Source: Callaeas wilsoni (taxonomy: Eukaryota; Chordata; Aves; Passeriformes; Callaeidae). From it: a DNA stretch of 64,000 nt. A model generated the notes under the pieces. The model searched no databases. It saw only the letters and a program-made list of their open reading frames with translations, and had not been told where the DNA came from. Shown one piece after another: positions 1 through 11,835 of this stretch. Where the stretch lies: the NCBI GenBank assembly GCA_013398955.1, contig VWPU01019094.1, forward strand, positions 1-64,000. The letters run 5' to 3'. The first letter of the stretch is position 1. Each line of letters starts with the position of its first letter. The position numbers were made by a program, and so were the translations under genes.

Positions 1-460
1 AAAGGAAAGGAAAAAAAAAGAGGTACAGGTGTTATAAGAAATTCTCTGAAACTTGTGGCAGTAACATGACAAAACCAGATGCAGCTGCAAAAACAAAACA
101 AAACAAAAACCTCTGTCCTATATCTTGACTCATATCTTCTTTTTGTGGTGGTTAGACATCCCATTTCTGAAGAATGTGTGAGGCTAATATCTAAACTATG
201 ATGACAGTGAAACAATAGCAAATTTGAAAGAGACCATTTGTTCAAAGAAGCAGTTTGCCAATGGATGCATTGTGCAGTGGTAGAGAGCTAAATAATGCTG
301 AGGGAGTTATTATTGTTTAACATTGGACATCAAGATATGGCACTGTCATACTGAGGGGCCTGAATGAGATCCGTAGCTACATTATGAACTAAATTATTCT
401 GGTAGCACGCAAGTAGTAGAGTTTCATTTTAGTTCCCTGTCAGATGCACTATGAAAAAAG

Positions 461-516
461 TATGAAAGAATTTACAGGAACTATCACATCTAGCAACATA
501 TGAAAGAATTTACAGG
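461..516 (+). repeat. 18-bp perfect direct repeat
   Basis: The 18-mer TATGAAAGAATTTACAGG occurs at 461-478 and again at 499-516, 38 bp apart start to start. This looks like a partial tandem duplication or slippage event. Confidence 0.95.
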
Positions 517-794
517 GTGTTTTTTTTTGTCTACCCAACAGATACACCTGCACGGGGTGACAGAAAAGAATACAAAATTACCAGAAGTTGATCTTTCAGG
601 ACTTCTACCCAAGATGAGAAATATTAATGCCAGTATCTCCTAGAAATAAGATTCACCTTGAAAATTTCTGGCACATTTGTCAGACTTAGTAATTCAAAAT
701 AGTCACCGTTTACATTTCTGAAGGCATGTCTGCACATAAACTGGCTGAATCAGAACAAGGATCTGCATGCATATCATGCCTTGTGATGTTACAA

Positions 795-845
795 AACAGG
801 TCAGATTAGATAGTCTTTTCTTGCTTCAAAAATTCTATGAATCAA
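795..845 (+). mobile_element. Ancient CR1 3' tail
   Basis: A short stretch reads 'caggtcagattagatagtct', then 'tttcttgcttcaaaaa', then 'ttctatgaatc'. This resembles the plus-sense 3' end of amniote CR1 (ggtcagactagatgatc, a ccttctggcc-like block, then an ATTCTATGAATC-type terminal repeat). Only about 50 bp can be recognised, so the family is not assigned. Confidence 0.55.
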
Positions 846-1117
846 ATTCAATTTCTGAACTTTGGAAGCATCTCAGATTTTCTTTTCATATGCAAATCAA
901 GTCTAATTTATCCCAGAATAGTTACAACACATCCGCAATCAATGTCACTATGATAGGATCAGGTTAAATTCAGTTCACTGAATTAAACCATTTCATTGGC
1001 TTTAGTTTCTTTGGAGACTACAGGAAGCATTCCTATAAAATAACCACAGCACTAATTACTGCTGTAAAATACACACCTGAACACACTATAGACTACATTA
1101 CCCTGGACAATGGATAT

Positions 1118-1143
1118 GTGACCCCCCCACTGAGGGGGGTCAC
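1118..1143. repeat. Perfect 10-bp inverted repeat (G/C hairpin)
   Basis: GTGACCCCCC at 1118-1127 is the exact reverse complement of GGGGGGTCAC at 1134-1143, with a 6-nt loop CACTGA. It is G/C-dense in otherwise AT-rich DNA. The function, if any, is unknown. Confidence 0.95.
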
Positions 1144-4100
1144 AGCTGTATCTGACATGAAGTTGCCACTTGTCCCACAGAAAATTATACTTCTCATAAT
1201 ATATTCTCAAATCCTACTTTCTTTTTTGGAGGGTTAAAGACTATTGCTTAACTTGTATTTTCCACTTCTATATGAAGAAAGAGTGAAATCTGGCAATAGT
1301 TGTGCTACAAAATCTTTCATTTGTCCCTAATGTATTGCTGCTGCATTCCTTGTTGGATGGGAACACCTGTTTTGTTCTGAAGGTTGCAGCTGGAGTCAAC
1401 ATCACCTTAACAAAACTGCTAATGATAGGATTTCTTCCCTTTTGAGAGAAGCACCCAAATGAAGATGTTGTGATGTGCATTACTGGATACCTCAGTTTTC
1501 TTCTGCATCTGACAAGTCAAGCTACTATTTCAATATCTCTGTAATCCTAGTCTAGCACATCTGGTTGAGCTGGAAAAATTCAGGATCACTTAGGGCTGGG
1601 CTTTAAGACCCATGCACTGCTTCTCCAGCTGTAGCCAAGGCTGCATAAAGCTTTGGCAATGGTTATTGGAGAACTTAGATGGTGCATTTGCACTGTGGCA
1701 CTGGTATTTGTTTTCCTTACCAACATCTTAGTAGTCCCTTCATGAAAGACGGGGACATTTTCATATTTTTATATGTCTTTTCTGGCACTCCAATCTTGTC
1801 ACTTAGCAAATGCAGTGAATGTGGGACCTCATATCTGAATGACCAACCCAAATCACACTTTAGTTTCACACAGACATTTGCTGGGGCTATTGTACCAGTG
1901 AAGCTCTAGAAGTGAGGAAATGAAGACACATACTCCTCTGATACTATTTTCTAAATGAAGAAAGTGTAAGAGGAGGTTTAAGTCCTAAGAACAGCGTGCA
2001 TAACTCAGGAATATGAGGGAACCGAAGAGGCAAACTGTGAGTCCTCAAGACTGTTACTTTACAATGTAATGAAGAAGCTTATTGCCCAGCATATATAAGC
2101 AGTTAACTGTAATAGTTTGGTACTCCATCTTCATGGTGATATATCAAATACACCATTATTTTATGTAGCTTCGAGTAGTAAACTTTATTATGATTATAAA
2201 TGATAGACATTAATGGATCATTAATCCATATAATAATACTGAATTTTCATAAAACAATTTCAAATTATATAAAATTCTCCCTAAGAACCTTTCTGACACC
2301 CTCCACTAGAAAATGACTTTATTTTATTTATCCCTAATCGTTCCACACTTCCCTGGTTCCACTAATTACTGCTTCAATTCTCAATTGTTTGTTCAGATCA
2401 CCTTTAACCGTTATTCCCATAAATTAAAATACAGAACCAACTTGTCAGGCTTCAGATGAATGTCTCAGTTTGTATTTCCCAAAGTATACGCTATAGATAG
2501 TGCCCAGGGAGGTTCTACACATGAATCACTTTATGGTATTCTATAGAATATGACTACATTTATTGCTATGCTATGTATAATTACTCAGGCAGGTTTTTTT
2601 AACATCTTAAGTAACTAGCTGATCAATTAGTATCTGGAGATAGCCTGAGATCTGCAGTTAATGATTATCCTTTTTTGCTGAATTTTAGGAACTTGATTTC
2701 TCTAAGCATAGCCTCGTCAATAGCTGATAATGAAAATTCTGAAGTCATAAAATGACACGAAGGTCATTGGCTAAAAATATAATAAATGAAGTTGTATAGT
2801 TTGATCCACTACTTTTGAAAGCACTGTCCTAGTCTTAGGGGAAAGAAGAAAACCTCAGCCCCAAGGACTCTTCGTTTAGCCATGAGTACCCTGCAAGTTT
2901 AATTGAAGTTCATGGTTTGTGGTTGATAACTAATGGCCAGGTATCACAGAAGTCAGGAAACTGAGGCCAATTTATACCTAATGCAACACAATTCCTTGCT
3001 ATGGAATGAATGAATAACCATAGGCACAAATCTCATAGATCCTGAAATGTGTTGTATTCACCATAAACTAGATCAGCATGTTGTATATACAGTGGTATAA
3101 TAAGGGCTCAAAACTATCCACGTGACTTTGGACAAAGTCTAATTGTGTAGTCTTTCAAAGTCAGGTCTTTCTTTGTGATTAATTGCAGTCTGAAATTGTG
3201 CACATGTGTGTTTTGTTTATTAAGTCAGAATACAGTGGAACTAAATCATAAACTTGTGCAGTCACGGTTGTGGAGTTACCTTTAATAATTATAAAACAAC
3301 TGTGCCACTGCTCAGATGCTTTTTACCTTTCCATAAACTTATTCCTAATTGCACTCAAGCACAGACACATCAGTTATGGCTGCCTCGACCCCATTCCAAG
3401 CTCCTGATCCAGCTGTGTTTCTGGGTGCCTCCTATTGACTGGGAGTTGCGTTTGGTAAAGGCTCACTCTATTGTTTGCCCATCTGTTCACATACACTGCT
3501 AGAGTCTGACTGGTGTCAGGAGCGGTGTGCGCCCCCGAGTGCTGCTCGGGCTCCTTCTGCCTTCAAGCCTCCACTCGTGAAACAATGACTGCCTGTTTAG
3601 AGACTGAAGTCCCTCATCTCTGTAACACCTAAATTGTGATCATAAAGCTATCCAGAGACTTATTCTGATGCCTTCTGTATAATTGTTGTGCACCACTACG
3701 GCGCTTACCCATTATAATTAGGCATCAACAAACTCCCAATAACTTAACACATGCTGTACATGGAACAACATAGAAGCAATTTTATGATTTCTGCAAGTGA
3801 AGCTGTCAAGAAATGGATTTTCCTCATTACACTGGAGGATCAAAGACTTGTAATTCTTCTGCATCCAAAAAGTTTGTCAAATTGACATAACTTCATAGCC
3901 GGAGTAGTGGAAATATGAATTAAAATGATCAAGATTCTCATGTCATTTTATTTTAGTAAATATAATGCATTCTTATGAAGTGCATCTTAAGTCTTTATCT
4001 TTGAAAATTAATTACTAAATCGATCTAATATCTCAAGACAAACTGGCAGCTCTGGAGTGAGATCAAATAGTGATGAATAAGAGTAATCTGAAAAATATAT

Positions 4101-4609
4101 TCTAATAATTTGATTTTGAATCATCATCTGGCATTCTGAAAGAATCTATGTGAGGAACCATTTGAAATTGCTTAGTTGAATTATATTTTATCATTAAAGT
4201 GAAGCTATCATTTTATGAGATTTTAATTGTATTTTTCTTCAAGCTTCTGTTCACTTTTTAGGCTCTTACTTGGCTATTTTTTATTTCTGAATTTCCTATG
4301 AATAGTCCAAACTTACTTCAACATTTTCCAGCCAGATCTTCTGTTTGATTCATTTTTGAACCTCTGTGGTGTAAGCTGATTCTTGACAATACAAAAAGTA
4401 TTTCAAATATATATGGAAATGTTTCGTATTCTCCTGCTGTTTGTCAAATTTTTTTTTGCTTTTACAGGCATGTTTTCTCCTTAATTTTTGCATTCTGGTT
4501 GGCAACATTTTAATTTTTTTTTTTTAATTTTTCTCACTGAAAAAAGTAATTTGAATAATTATCATATTTCTTCATTGAAATATTGTTACGCTTTAAAAAA
4601 TGCTTATCT

Positions 4610-4690
4610 TCTTTTTTGTTGTTTGTTTGTTTGGCTTTTTTGTTTCCTTTTTTTGTTTGTTTTGGTTTTTGATGGTTTTTTTTTGTTCTG
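4610..4690 (+). repeat. T/G-rich low-complexity tract
   Basis: Repeated TTTG and TTTTTG units on the plus strand, preceded by a 13-T run near 4513-4525. The phenylalanine- and leucine-rich open frame over it is a composition artefact. Confidence 0.85.
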
Positions 4691-7240
4691 AAGAAAAATG
4701 TTCATGAATCAGTTACTGGATTTCTCAAGGCTTGGCTGGCTTGGAATTAAGACACAATATGCTTCTAAATATGCTTTATCCAAGATCGAAGGACAAAAGC
4801 GCTTGAAAGAAATCCCTTCAAGGAATTAGTCCGAAGTTCATTATGAACCCAAAACTAATGCTGCTTTGAATTCAGCCTGTGTCTGTAAGCTTTCCCCTTT
4901 CTGGGAACTGGACCTGTTTAGAAGAGATAGCCATAAAGGAGTCTGCAACCAGTTTCTTTATTGGTCCAGCTCACCTGTGATATATTTTCAGAGAAACAGG
5001 AAAAGTCTCATTAGGAATTTGTCATGCTTTTGCATATTCAGAGAAAGGCCCTTTTGCAAATGTCTCACTCTCTGAGGAGGAGAAAGCGTGGCATACAGAG
5101 GCCATGTACATACATTTATTGTACCCATTTAAACTCCATCCCTGTGAATGATCACCTGTAATAATCCAAAATTATTACTTTGTGGACCATGCACTCAATT
5201 TTGCTACTCTTTTGCTTCTGGTGCATAAAGAATGCATTATGCAAGGTGAGTAATGCTGTTCCATATAAAAATAAAGATTTATAAAAGCATCTGTAGGAAT
5301 GCACTCGTTCAATAAGAAAGCTCTAATTGCAGAATTCAGTGAATATTTTACAGTGATTAATTTATCTACTATATCTACTTTCTTGTTCTGCGAGAAGAAC
5401 AAAAATAAATTGTCATTACCTTACATTGTATACTAAAAAACAGTCTTTACAACAGAAAGACTAAATGATAGAATTATACTAAGTAAGACACATAAGGAAA
5501 TCTAGAAATAAAGATTTGTTTGTGGGCTGTTTTCTGCCTTTCTTTTAAAATTCTAATATATGTGCTTTGCATGGGCACTGTAAAATAAGCTGGTTTTAGG
5601 ATGGTTCTGAGTGGGAGAAAAGTAATTTGACATAATAAGAAATACCTTTTCAAGCCTTCAAGCTGTTCTATTCAGTATACAGTGTTATAATTCTGCCACG
5701 TAGAGCACAAAAGGAAATGATAAAACTAAAAGCTGAATTATGATATGGAGAGATTGCAAATGGACTATGATTTTACAATGGAATTTTTTATTTTAATCTG
5801 AAAAGAATAGAAATTATATGTAGTCTGTTTGGGATTTTTTGCAAACCATCACATTAAAATTTTATTGCATGTTAGAAGAATAATAGTAAGAATACTTGGA
5901 GGAGTCTGGCAAAGAACATTTACCAAAAGTTTATCCAAAACAGTATTTTACATTTGTGTTCCCTAAAGAATTGTCTGTGTATATTTCCTTTTTCTGTTTT
6001 GCAGTTCCAGAAGTGATTTCAGTAGTTGTATTTTAAAACCAAATATTGAAAATAAGTCTGTAAAGATCAATAAAAAGCTAAATTATTCAGTACCAGGCAG
6101 GACAAAATGTTTTGTTCCACCTGTCTTGTTATTAAATATTGAAACAAAGCCTCTGAGTATTTCTTAAGTAGAGGAATATTTTAGCATCTTCATAAAAAAA
6201 AGCTGATTCTATATCCACCTAGAGGTGATAATGATTTATTTTTTTTAAAATGCTGTTCTGTCTTCAAATTGTAGAGAATTTAAGACTAAGTTATGTCCTG
6301 TGCTAAACTTCCATGTGGTAAACAAAAAGATGTTTGTTACTAGTTAATCTTTTGCTATTACCCAGTCTGTGCTTCCTCTGAACCACAAGATCTTACAAGG
6401 AACTTAAAAAAATAATGTTTTAATTGAAAAGGGACATTTTTAAACTAAAAAAAAAATCAAAGTAAGCCCACTTAAAATAGATTTGATTGGAGAATATTCA
6501 CTTTTCCAAAGCAATTAAAAAAAAATTGGCTTTCTGCCTATAATGCACTTTGTTTTTCCTCTGTAAATAACATTTTCATATAGCATTAACAATCCATTTC
6601 CTTTCCTCTATGATGATAAATATTTTTTCATGTCTGTATTTGGTCTTTAAAAAACCAAACGAAGAAACCTGAAGTACTGCAGGCATATGAAATTTGTACA
6701 TGTTGGGTCTTTGAAGACAGATTTCACTGAAGTCTAGAAGATTTCTTGGGTTTTAATAGCTTTTTGGTTGGCTTATTTGAATTCAGACCTCTGATGTGCT
6801 TCGTCTTTGCAAAGTGCACTACAAGGCCAGAAGTTTCTGGGGGTTATAAGACTGTTCCAGCCTTCTTAAGTCCTAGCATTTTCTGTTGTTTTAGTTAAGT
6901 CTCTTTCTTTCTGTTTTTTGGGGTTTCTTTTTTGCTATTGATATAGAGAAATGAAAAACAGAGAATTTGCAGTTTTCTATCCGTGTGATCATTGAGTGCT
7001 TTATGTGGAGTCTCATATAAAATTAACAGAATTTAGAGAGAAAAGTAGAGAACATGAATATTCCAGTGTTTGGAATAGAGATACTGAGCTAGAAAGCTGT
7101 TAATTTTTAATTTTTCCATAAGCCTTTGAAATATTCTGAGTCTTGCACTGTGTAATACAGTACAGTACATTCTAGTACATCCCCCATTGTATGACCAATG
7201 GCTAGGGTGGGGACTTCCCTGTATTTATTTTCTTTTGAGT

Positions 7241-7900
7241 CCTTTTGAGTCAATTTATAAGTAAAAATCCAGACCTGGATCAGACTAGCAGATACTGCGA
7301 GGTCAGCCAGCAGCCCACACGAGTTAGCAAAGTTCCCTTGTACAAGTGATATGCCGGTCCAAGCTTGAGATTTCTGTTGATTTATCTTTGGTGAACACAC
7401 AGTGCAGTTCCACCATCTCTCTGAGGAAAGGCAGCTTGCCATCGATGACAGCGAATTGTGTAGGAAGGTGATGGATGCCACCACATGGGGGACAAGCCAA
7501 CAGGCAGGTAAAAGGCACACAAGGAACCTGGGCTGCAGAGCAAGAAGCAGGTGGTGAGGATCCCCCTGTTAAGTAATGTGGATTATCACGCTCTGTTCAG
7601 GGCTGTGGAGTTTTGTGAGGACGTGTGGTGGAAGAGAGCATCATCAGAGGCTGAGGAAAGCAGGCACGTCTGAGCCCTGAGGAGATGGGGAACAAGCAGG
7701 AGATGGCAATGGAGGGGCAAGTTGTTTGGTAATAGCTTTTGATGGAGGTGAAGTTAGGAAGAAGCCATCCAGTAATCACAGCCCCTAAAGAGGGTGCTGC
7801 ACGCATCAGTCCTTCTGTGGCATGCAATGAAGCTGCACTGAAGCGAGCATTAAAAGGCTAATTGTGTAACATGCAGCATTATGGGGGTCACGACCCCAAA
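7241..7900. other. GC-richer patch of unknown origin
   Basis: About 650 bp visibly richer in G and C than its flanks, with overlapping minus-strand open frames (137 and 76 codons) that I do not recognise. A short palindrome GGGGTC-AC-GACCCC lies at 7884-7897. It may be an unrecognised old repeat, a conserved element or an exon of a non-coding RNA. Confidence 0.4.
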
Positions 7901-8975
7901 CTTTTTCTTGCCCACAGTTCAGTCAGTGGGAGTTTTGCCTCCTCCCTCTGCTTGGGATGAAGTTATGGCAACTTTCAATGATGCGAAGTTGACTTTGTTT
8001 GAATGAAACAGTCCTTTGTGTTGGAGTAGAGGTTGAATACAGTTCCATACTTTTCTTCTCTTGTCACTGGGTCACACAGCATGCATGATGAGTTAGGACT
8101 TGCTTCTTATGCCTGTTGCATAACCACGTGTGCTACAGGAAGATGCAACTCATCATTTTGTAAGGTTTATTTCTAGCACCTTGCACCAAACTCATGTTAT
8201 GTGTGCTGCTTTTCCAGTCCTTAAAATACAGTCATTTTGGTGACGACTTTCTTTCACATAGCCAGGACACAGACTTTAATTTATTTTCATGAAGAACAAT
8301 GATTTCTGAAATTTACAGGTTTTGATGCTTGTTCACGTGTTGGTGTTTTACAAGTTCAAAAGTTCAGAAGTTTCTAGCCTTGGAGAAAGAAAACAATTGT
8401 AGTAATGTCTGCTTAAGTTTAGTATTTGTACCACAAGATGTGAAGAGGAGAAAAAGCAAGTGCGGAAGTAACACAAGTGACTTACACCAAAAATGCAGAA
8501 GGCAATTTAAAAGATTAATTTGAACCTTAAATATATTATGCATCTCAGAACTGCAATGGACTCTTCAATTGGTCCGTTGCAACCAATGTGACTTTCCTAG
8601 CATTCAAGTATTGTTTGACTAGTTTACCATAACGTCAAGATTTCTGCATGGGGATGTAGTACTGCAGGTGTTGCTTCAAAGGTTAATACCAATTTGCCAC
8701 CAATATTCAACATTATGCTATTGCAAAAGTGCCATTTCTTAGCTTTATGATTCCTACTTCTTGGCTTAAGCCTTGTCACTATATTCATAAACTGTCTCTG
8801 ACCTCCTACAATTCAGTAGGTGGAAGACAAATAAAAGAACCTTATAACGTGTAAATATCAATGAATGCAACATTTATTGCACAGAAAGTTCTGACATTGT
8901 AAAGACAGCTCTGAAATTTTACTAACAGCTTTACTAAAACTTCTAGGCTTTCTTTACTATGGTTATGGAGGTTCT

Positions 8976-9041
8976 GAATTTTTTTTTGGTTGGGTTTGTT
9001 TGTTTATTTTTTGGTTTGTTTTTCCTGTTTTGTTTTGTTTA
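8976..9041 (+). repeat. T/G-rich low-complexity tract
   Basis: Runs of T broken by GG and G (TTTGG, TTTTG units), similar to the tracts at 4610-4690 and 55152-55192, all with T on the plus strand. Confidence 0.85.
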
Positions 9042-10092
9042 GCCTGGGAATGTTAACTGATGTATAAAATAGGTTTATGTTGTATTATTTATTTGGAAAA
9101 TCTGCTACCAGTTTCCATGGCAGCTCAGAGATCTATAAAGGTGAATGAACTGTAAATATTCAAAATCTGGTGCCACCACAGATAGCATATACTGGTAACT
9201 CCAAAGGTACTGAGGAGAATCATCTTGTGGAAATTTGTTAAGTCTAATGCTTAGAAGAAAGGTAAAGACACTATGTCTATCTGCACAGAAGAAGGGAGTA
9301 ATTCAGTTCCTCCACAGACATTGAGACCAGCACAGTGTTTATAGGCATAAAACAGACGAGGGAGTATATCAGCTCAATGTGAAGCCTGATACAATATACT
9401 TGCCTTTTCCCATATGAGAAGACAAAATTGCAGATGTAGAAAGTATTTCCTAAATGCCAAGCTTTTCTGGCTTGCAGATTGCAAGATGTTTGTCATTTAT
9501 CATACCTTTTAGACCATTCTTGTGGCCTGTCACTATAGCAACTCTATTGGCTTCTACAGCAACACCTGGTCCTATCAGTAGCTTTAGCCCATCAAAGTTT
9601 CTTCATAAATAATCCATGTGAAAGTGAATGTAGCTGTCATGTTAATTTGTGGCTAACCTGGTTCTGGCAAGTTTATAATTATATTTATGAAGAAATAAAG
9701 CAGATTGTTTTCTTTTTCTTCAGCGATGACTTAACATAAACTGACGGAAACAATTAAAAGAAGCTTTACTGATCACAGCCAAAGCAAAAGAAGAATGTCA
9801 CGAGGATGTTCTAGTTACCATCTCACAAATACATTCCTAAATCTGTCTGTCTGACCTGTACTTAATATTCATAGTGGTACTCTTCACAAAACATATTTAC
9901 TTTCCCAGTAAATACTATCTACAACCTTTGGTTACTTACTTCCCTTCCTCCTCCACTTCCGCACTTCAACTCTTTTCTAGTCTTGCCCCCACTGCAGTCT
10001 TGTCCCAATCTCTTAAAGTAAGGGATAGCACCCACAGATAACAAAATAACATTTATGTTTAAAAATATTACCTTATATCAAGAAGGACACAG

Positions 10093-10140
10093 TTGAGTAA
10101 ACTTCTGTTCACCACTCACACTAAATGTGGATAATAATAG
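10093..10140 (+). repeat. Possible MIR core relic
   Basis: 'gttgagtaaacttctgttca' followed by 'ctaaatgtggataataatag' has the spacing of a MIR core (agttacttaacctctctg, then tgtaaaatggggataataat). The flanks show no further similarity. Confidence 0.3.
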
Positions 10141-11060
10141 GCCGAGGGTTTGCATCTGCCTTGACTTCCAGTGTCTCCCCTCCAAATATGGTCTTAATTT
10201 TGTGGCAGTCCTTTCTGTACATAGGCCAAAGAATTGCTAGCTTTAGAAGTCTAAAATTCTAAATTGTGTTGATGCTTTTCCATTGCTCTTCATACCTGAA
10301 TATATGGGTGGGAGATAGCTGGAGCAATAGAAGTCTGCAATTCTTCCCTTCTGTTGCTTTCATAGACACATTGACTAGAAAATGCAATATTGCTGGTATA
10401 AAGTAAGAGCAAATAATCTTAGACTGAAAATGAACTGTTTGAGAGACTGTAAGGGAAAAGTATGCCCACAGGACATAATATCCTCCAGAATTACTCCTTA
10501 TACATCACTGTTCAAGTCGGATAAAAACTTTCTGATTACTTTCAGAGGAAGAGATGGTTATCTCTTCAGTCAAGATAAACAGCTAAGTTCACAAAATAGC
10601 GATTGTCATCAGCGGGCACTGCAATCTGGCACTGAAAAAGATATGCACATGACATAATTATGGTTCCCATCTCTGTACTTGTTTGACAATGACTATTTAA
10701 ACTATTAGTAAATTTTATGGGTTATATTTCTGTTTATACAGATATCCTGAACTATATTTATGTCTCTGGCAACTGAAATAAACTAATTTTATCTGTGAAA
10801 GGATTCCTAAGGCATATGTTTAATGTATTTGAAATTCTATTTTTACTGTTTCCTGTATTACAGGAGACTTTCATTAATTCAGAGCATTGTGACACTCTTT
10901 GTAGCTCACATCATAAAGAACAATTTCTCCGTTCATAATTATACCTTCCTGCCAATTTTTCTTTCTGCCAGTCTCTGAAAAGAATTCTTTAAATGCAGTA
11001 TATATGACATGATTTAGAAACCAAAGTAACCACATCTACTGAAATCAAAGTAAGCCTTTC

Positions 11061-11138
11061 TTCAGAAGTTAAATGAAGTCAGTGTGTACAAGACCTATTT
11101 TCAGGAGTTAAATGAAGTCAGTCTGTACAAGACAGCTA
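11061..11138 (+). repeat. 39-bp imperfect tandem duplication
   Basis: Two adjacent 39-bp units (11061-11099 and 11100-11138) share 'gttaaatgaagtcagt' and 'tgtacaagac', differing at only a few positions, mostly near the unit end. This is a recent-looking local duplication in unique DNA. Confidence 0.93.
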
Positions 11139-11651
11139 CAACTCATGCTGTAGGATCATGGCCATAGAAAATTACCTTCTTCAGTTTGCTGCCTCTTCTT
11201 TTACAAATGCCAGTTCAGTTAAGAAGTGTCTGTGAGTTTATATCTGTGTATATAATTCATAGAGGAATTACATCTGGAGATGCTGCCTACTGAAATAGCT
11301 GACCTGCTTTTATCCCCTGAAGGATATTCGTTCAACACATCCCCTGAAAAAAAGGATTTGCTTCCTCCTCATAGTGTAATACTTACAACAACGAAACACG
11401 TGCATAAAAATCTTGTTGTACTGAACAAGGCCATTAATGCAAGAGCACTGAGAGAATGTAATAAAAACAGAGATAGGGAAAAGAACCTCCTTGTCAGCTT
11501 CCTCGCCACGGTGTGGGGATGAGTCAGAGAGGACAGTCTGCTTCTGTCACTAGAATGCAAAGTCCAGCTAGTGACTCTGACCCTATCACTTCCAGCGTGT
11601 ACAAAGAGAGGGCACTCCCTATGAACTGTGTATCTCGTTAGCATTTTGAAA

Positions 11652-11681
11652 GAACTCCGTTCTGAAAGCTGAATGGAGTTC
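11652..11681. repeat. 11-bp near-perfect inverted repeat
   Basis: GAACTCCGTTC (11652-11662) and GAATGGAGTTC (11671-11681) pair over 11 bp with one mismatch that would be a G-U pair in RNA; the loop is TGAAAGCT. Confidence 0.9.
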
Positions 11682-11800
11682 AGAATATGGCTGACTGAAT
11701 AAAATCATAGTTATCAATGTGCAAGTACTGATGTGAGAATTTCTTGTCCAAGCAGCCTATTATGTGAAAATGAAGGAATTAGGGCAGAGCATCTTTGAAA

Positions 11801-11835
11801 GATATATCAGATTAGATAATCTCACATGTATTTGA
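11801..11835 (+). mobile_element. Possible CR1 tail remnant
   Basis: The words 'atatcagattagataatctc' echo the 'ggtcagactagatgatct' motif preceding the 3' end of old CR1 copies, as at 795-845. The terminal ATTCTATG repeat is not present and no body is recognisable upstream. Confidence 0.25.

Larger units (their letters stand above)
846..7240. other. No gene recognised
   Basis: Unique AT-rich sequence. Besides the hairpin at 1118-1143 and the T/G-rich tract near 4610, it holds small palindromes (for example ATTAATG/CATTAAT near 2210) and one somewhat GC-richer stretch at 3370-3600. All open frames are short and unfamiliar. Confidence 0.7.

Noticed and set aside
2950..2976. Short match to the MIR antisense word GGAAACTGAGGCC
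   Set aside because: Only about 14 bases agree and the flanks show no MIR order, so chance is the better explanation.
6824..6840. AAGGCCAGAAG, a word found in antisense ancient CR1 3' ends
   Set aside because: The preceding terminal repeat and the following CR1 words are absent, unlike at 50491-50625.
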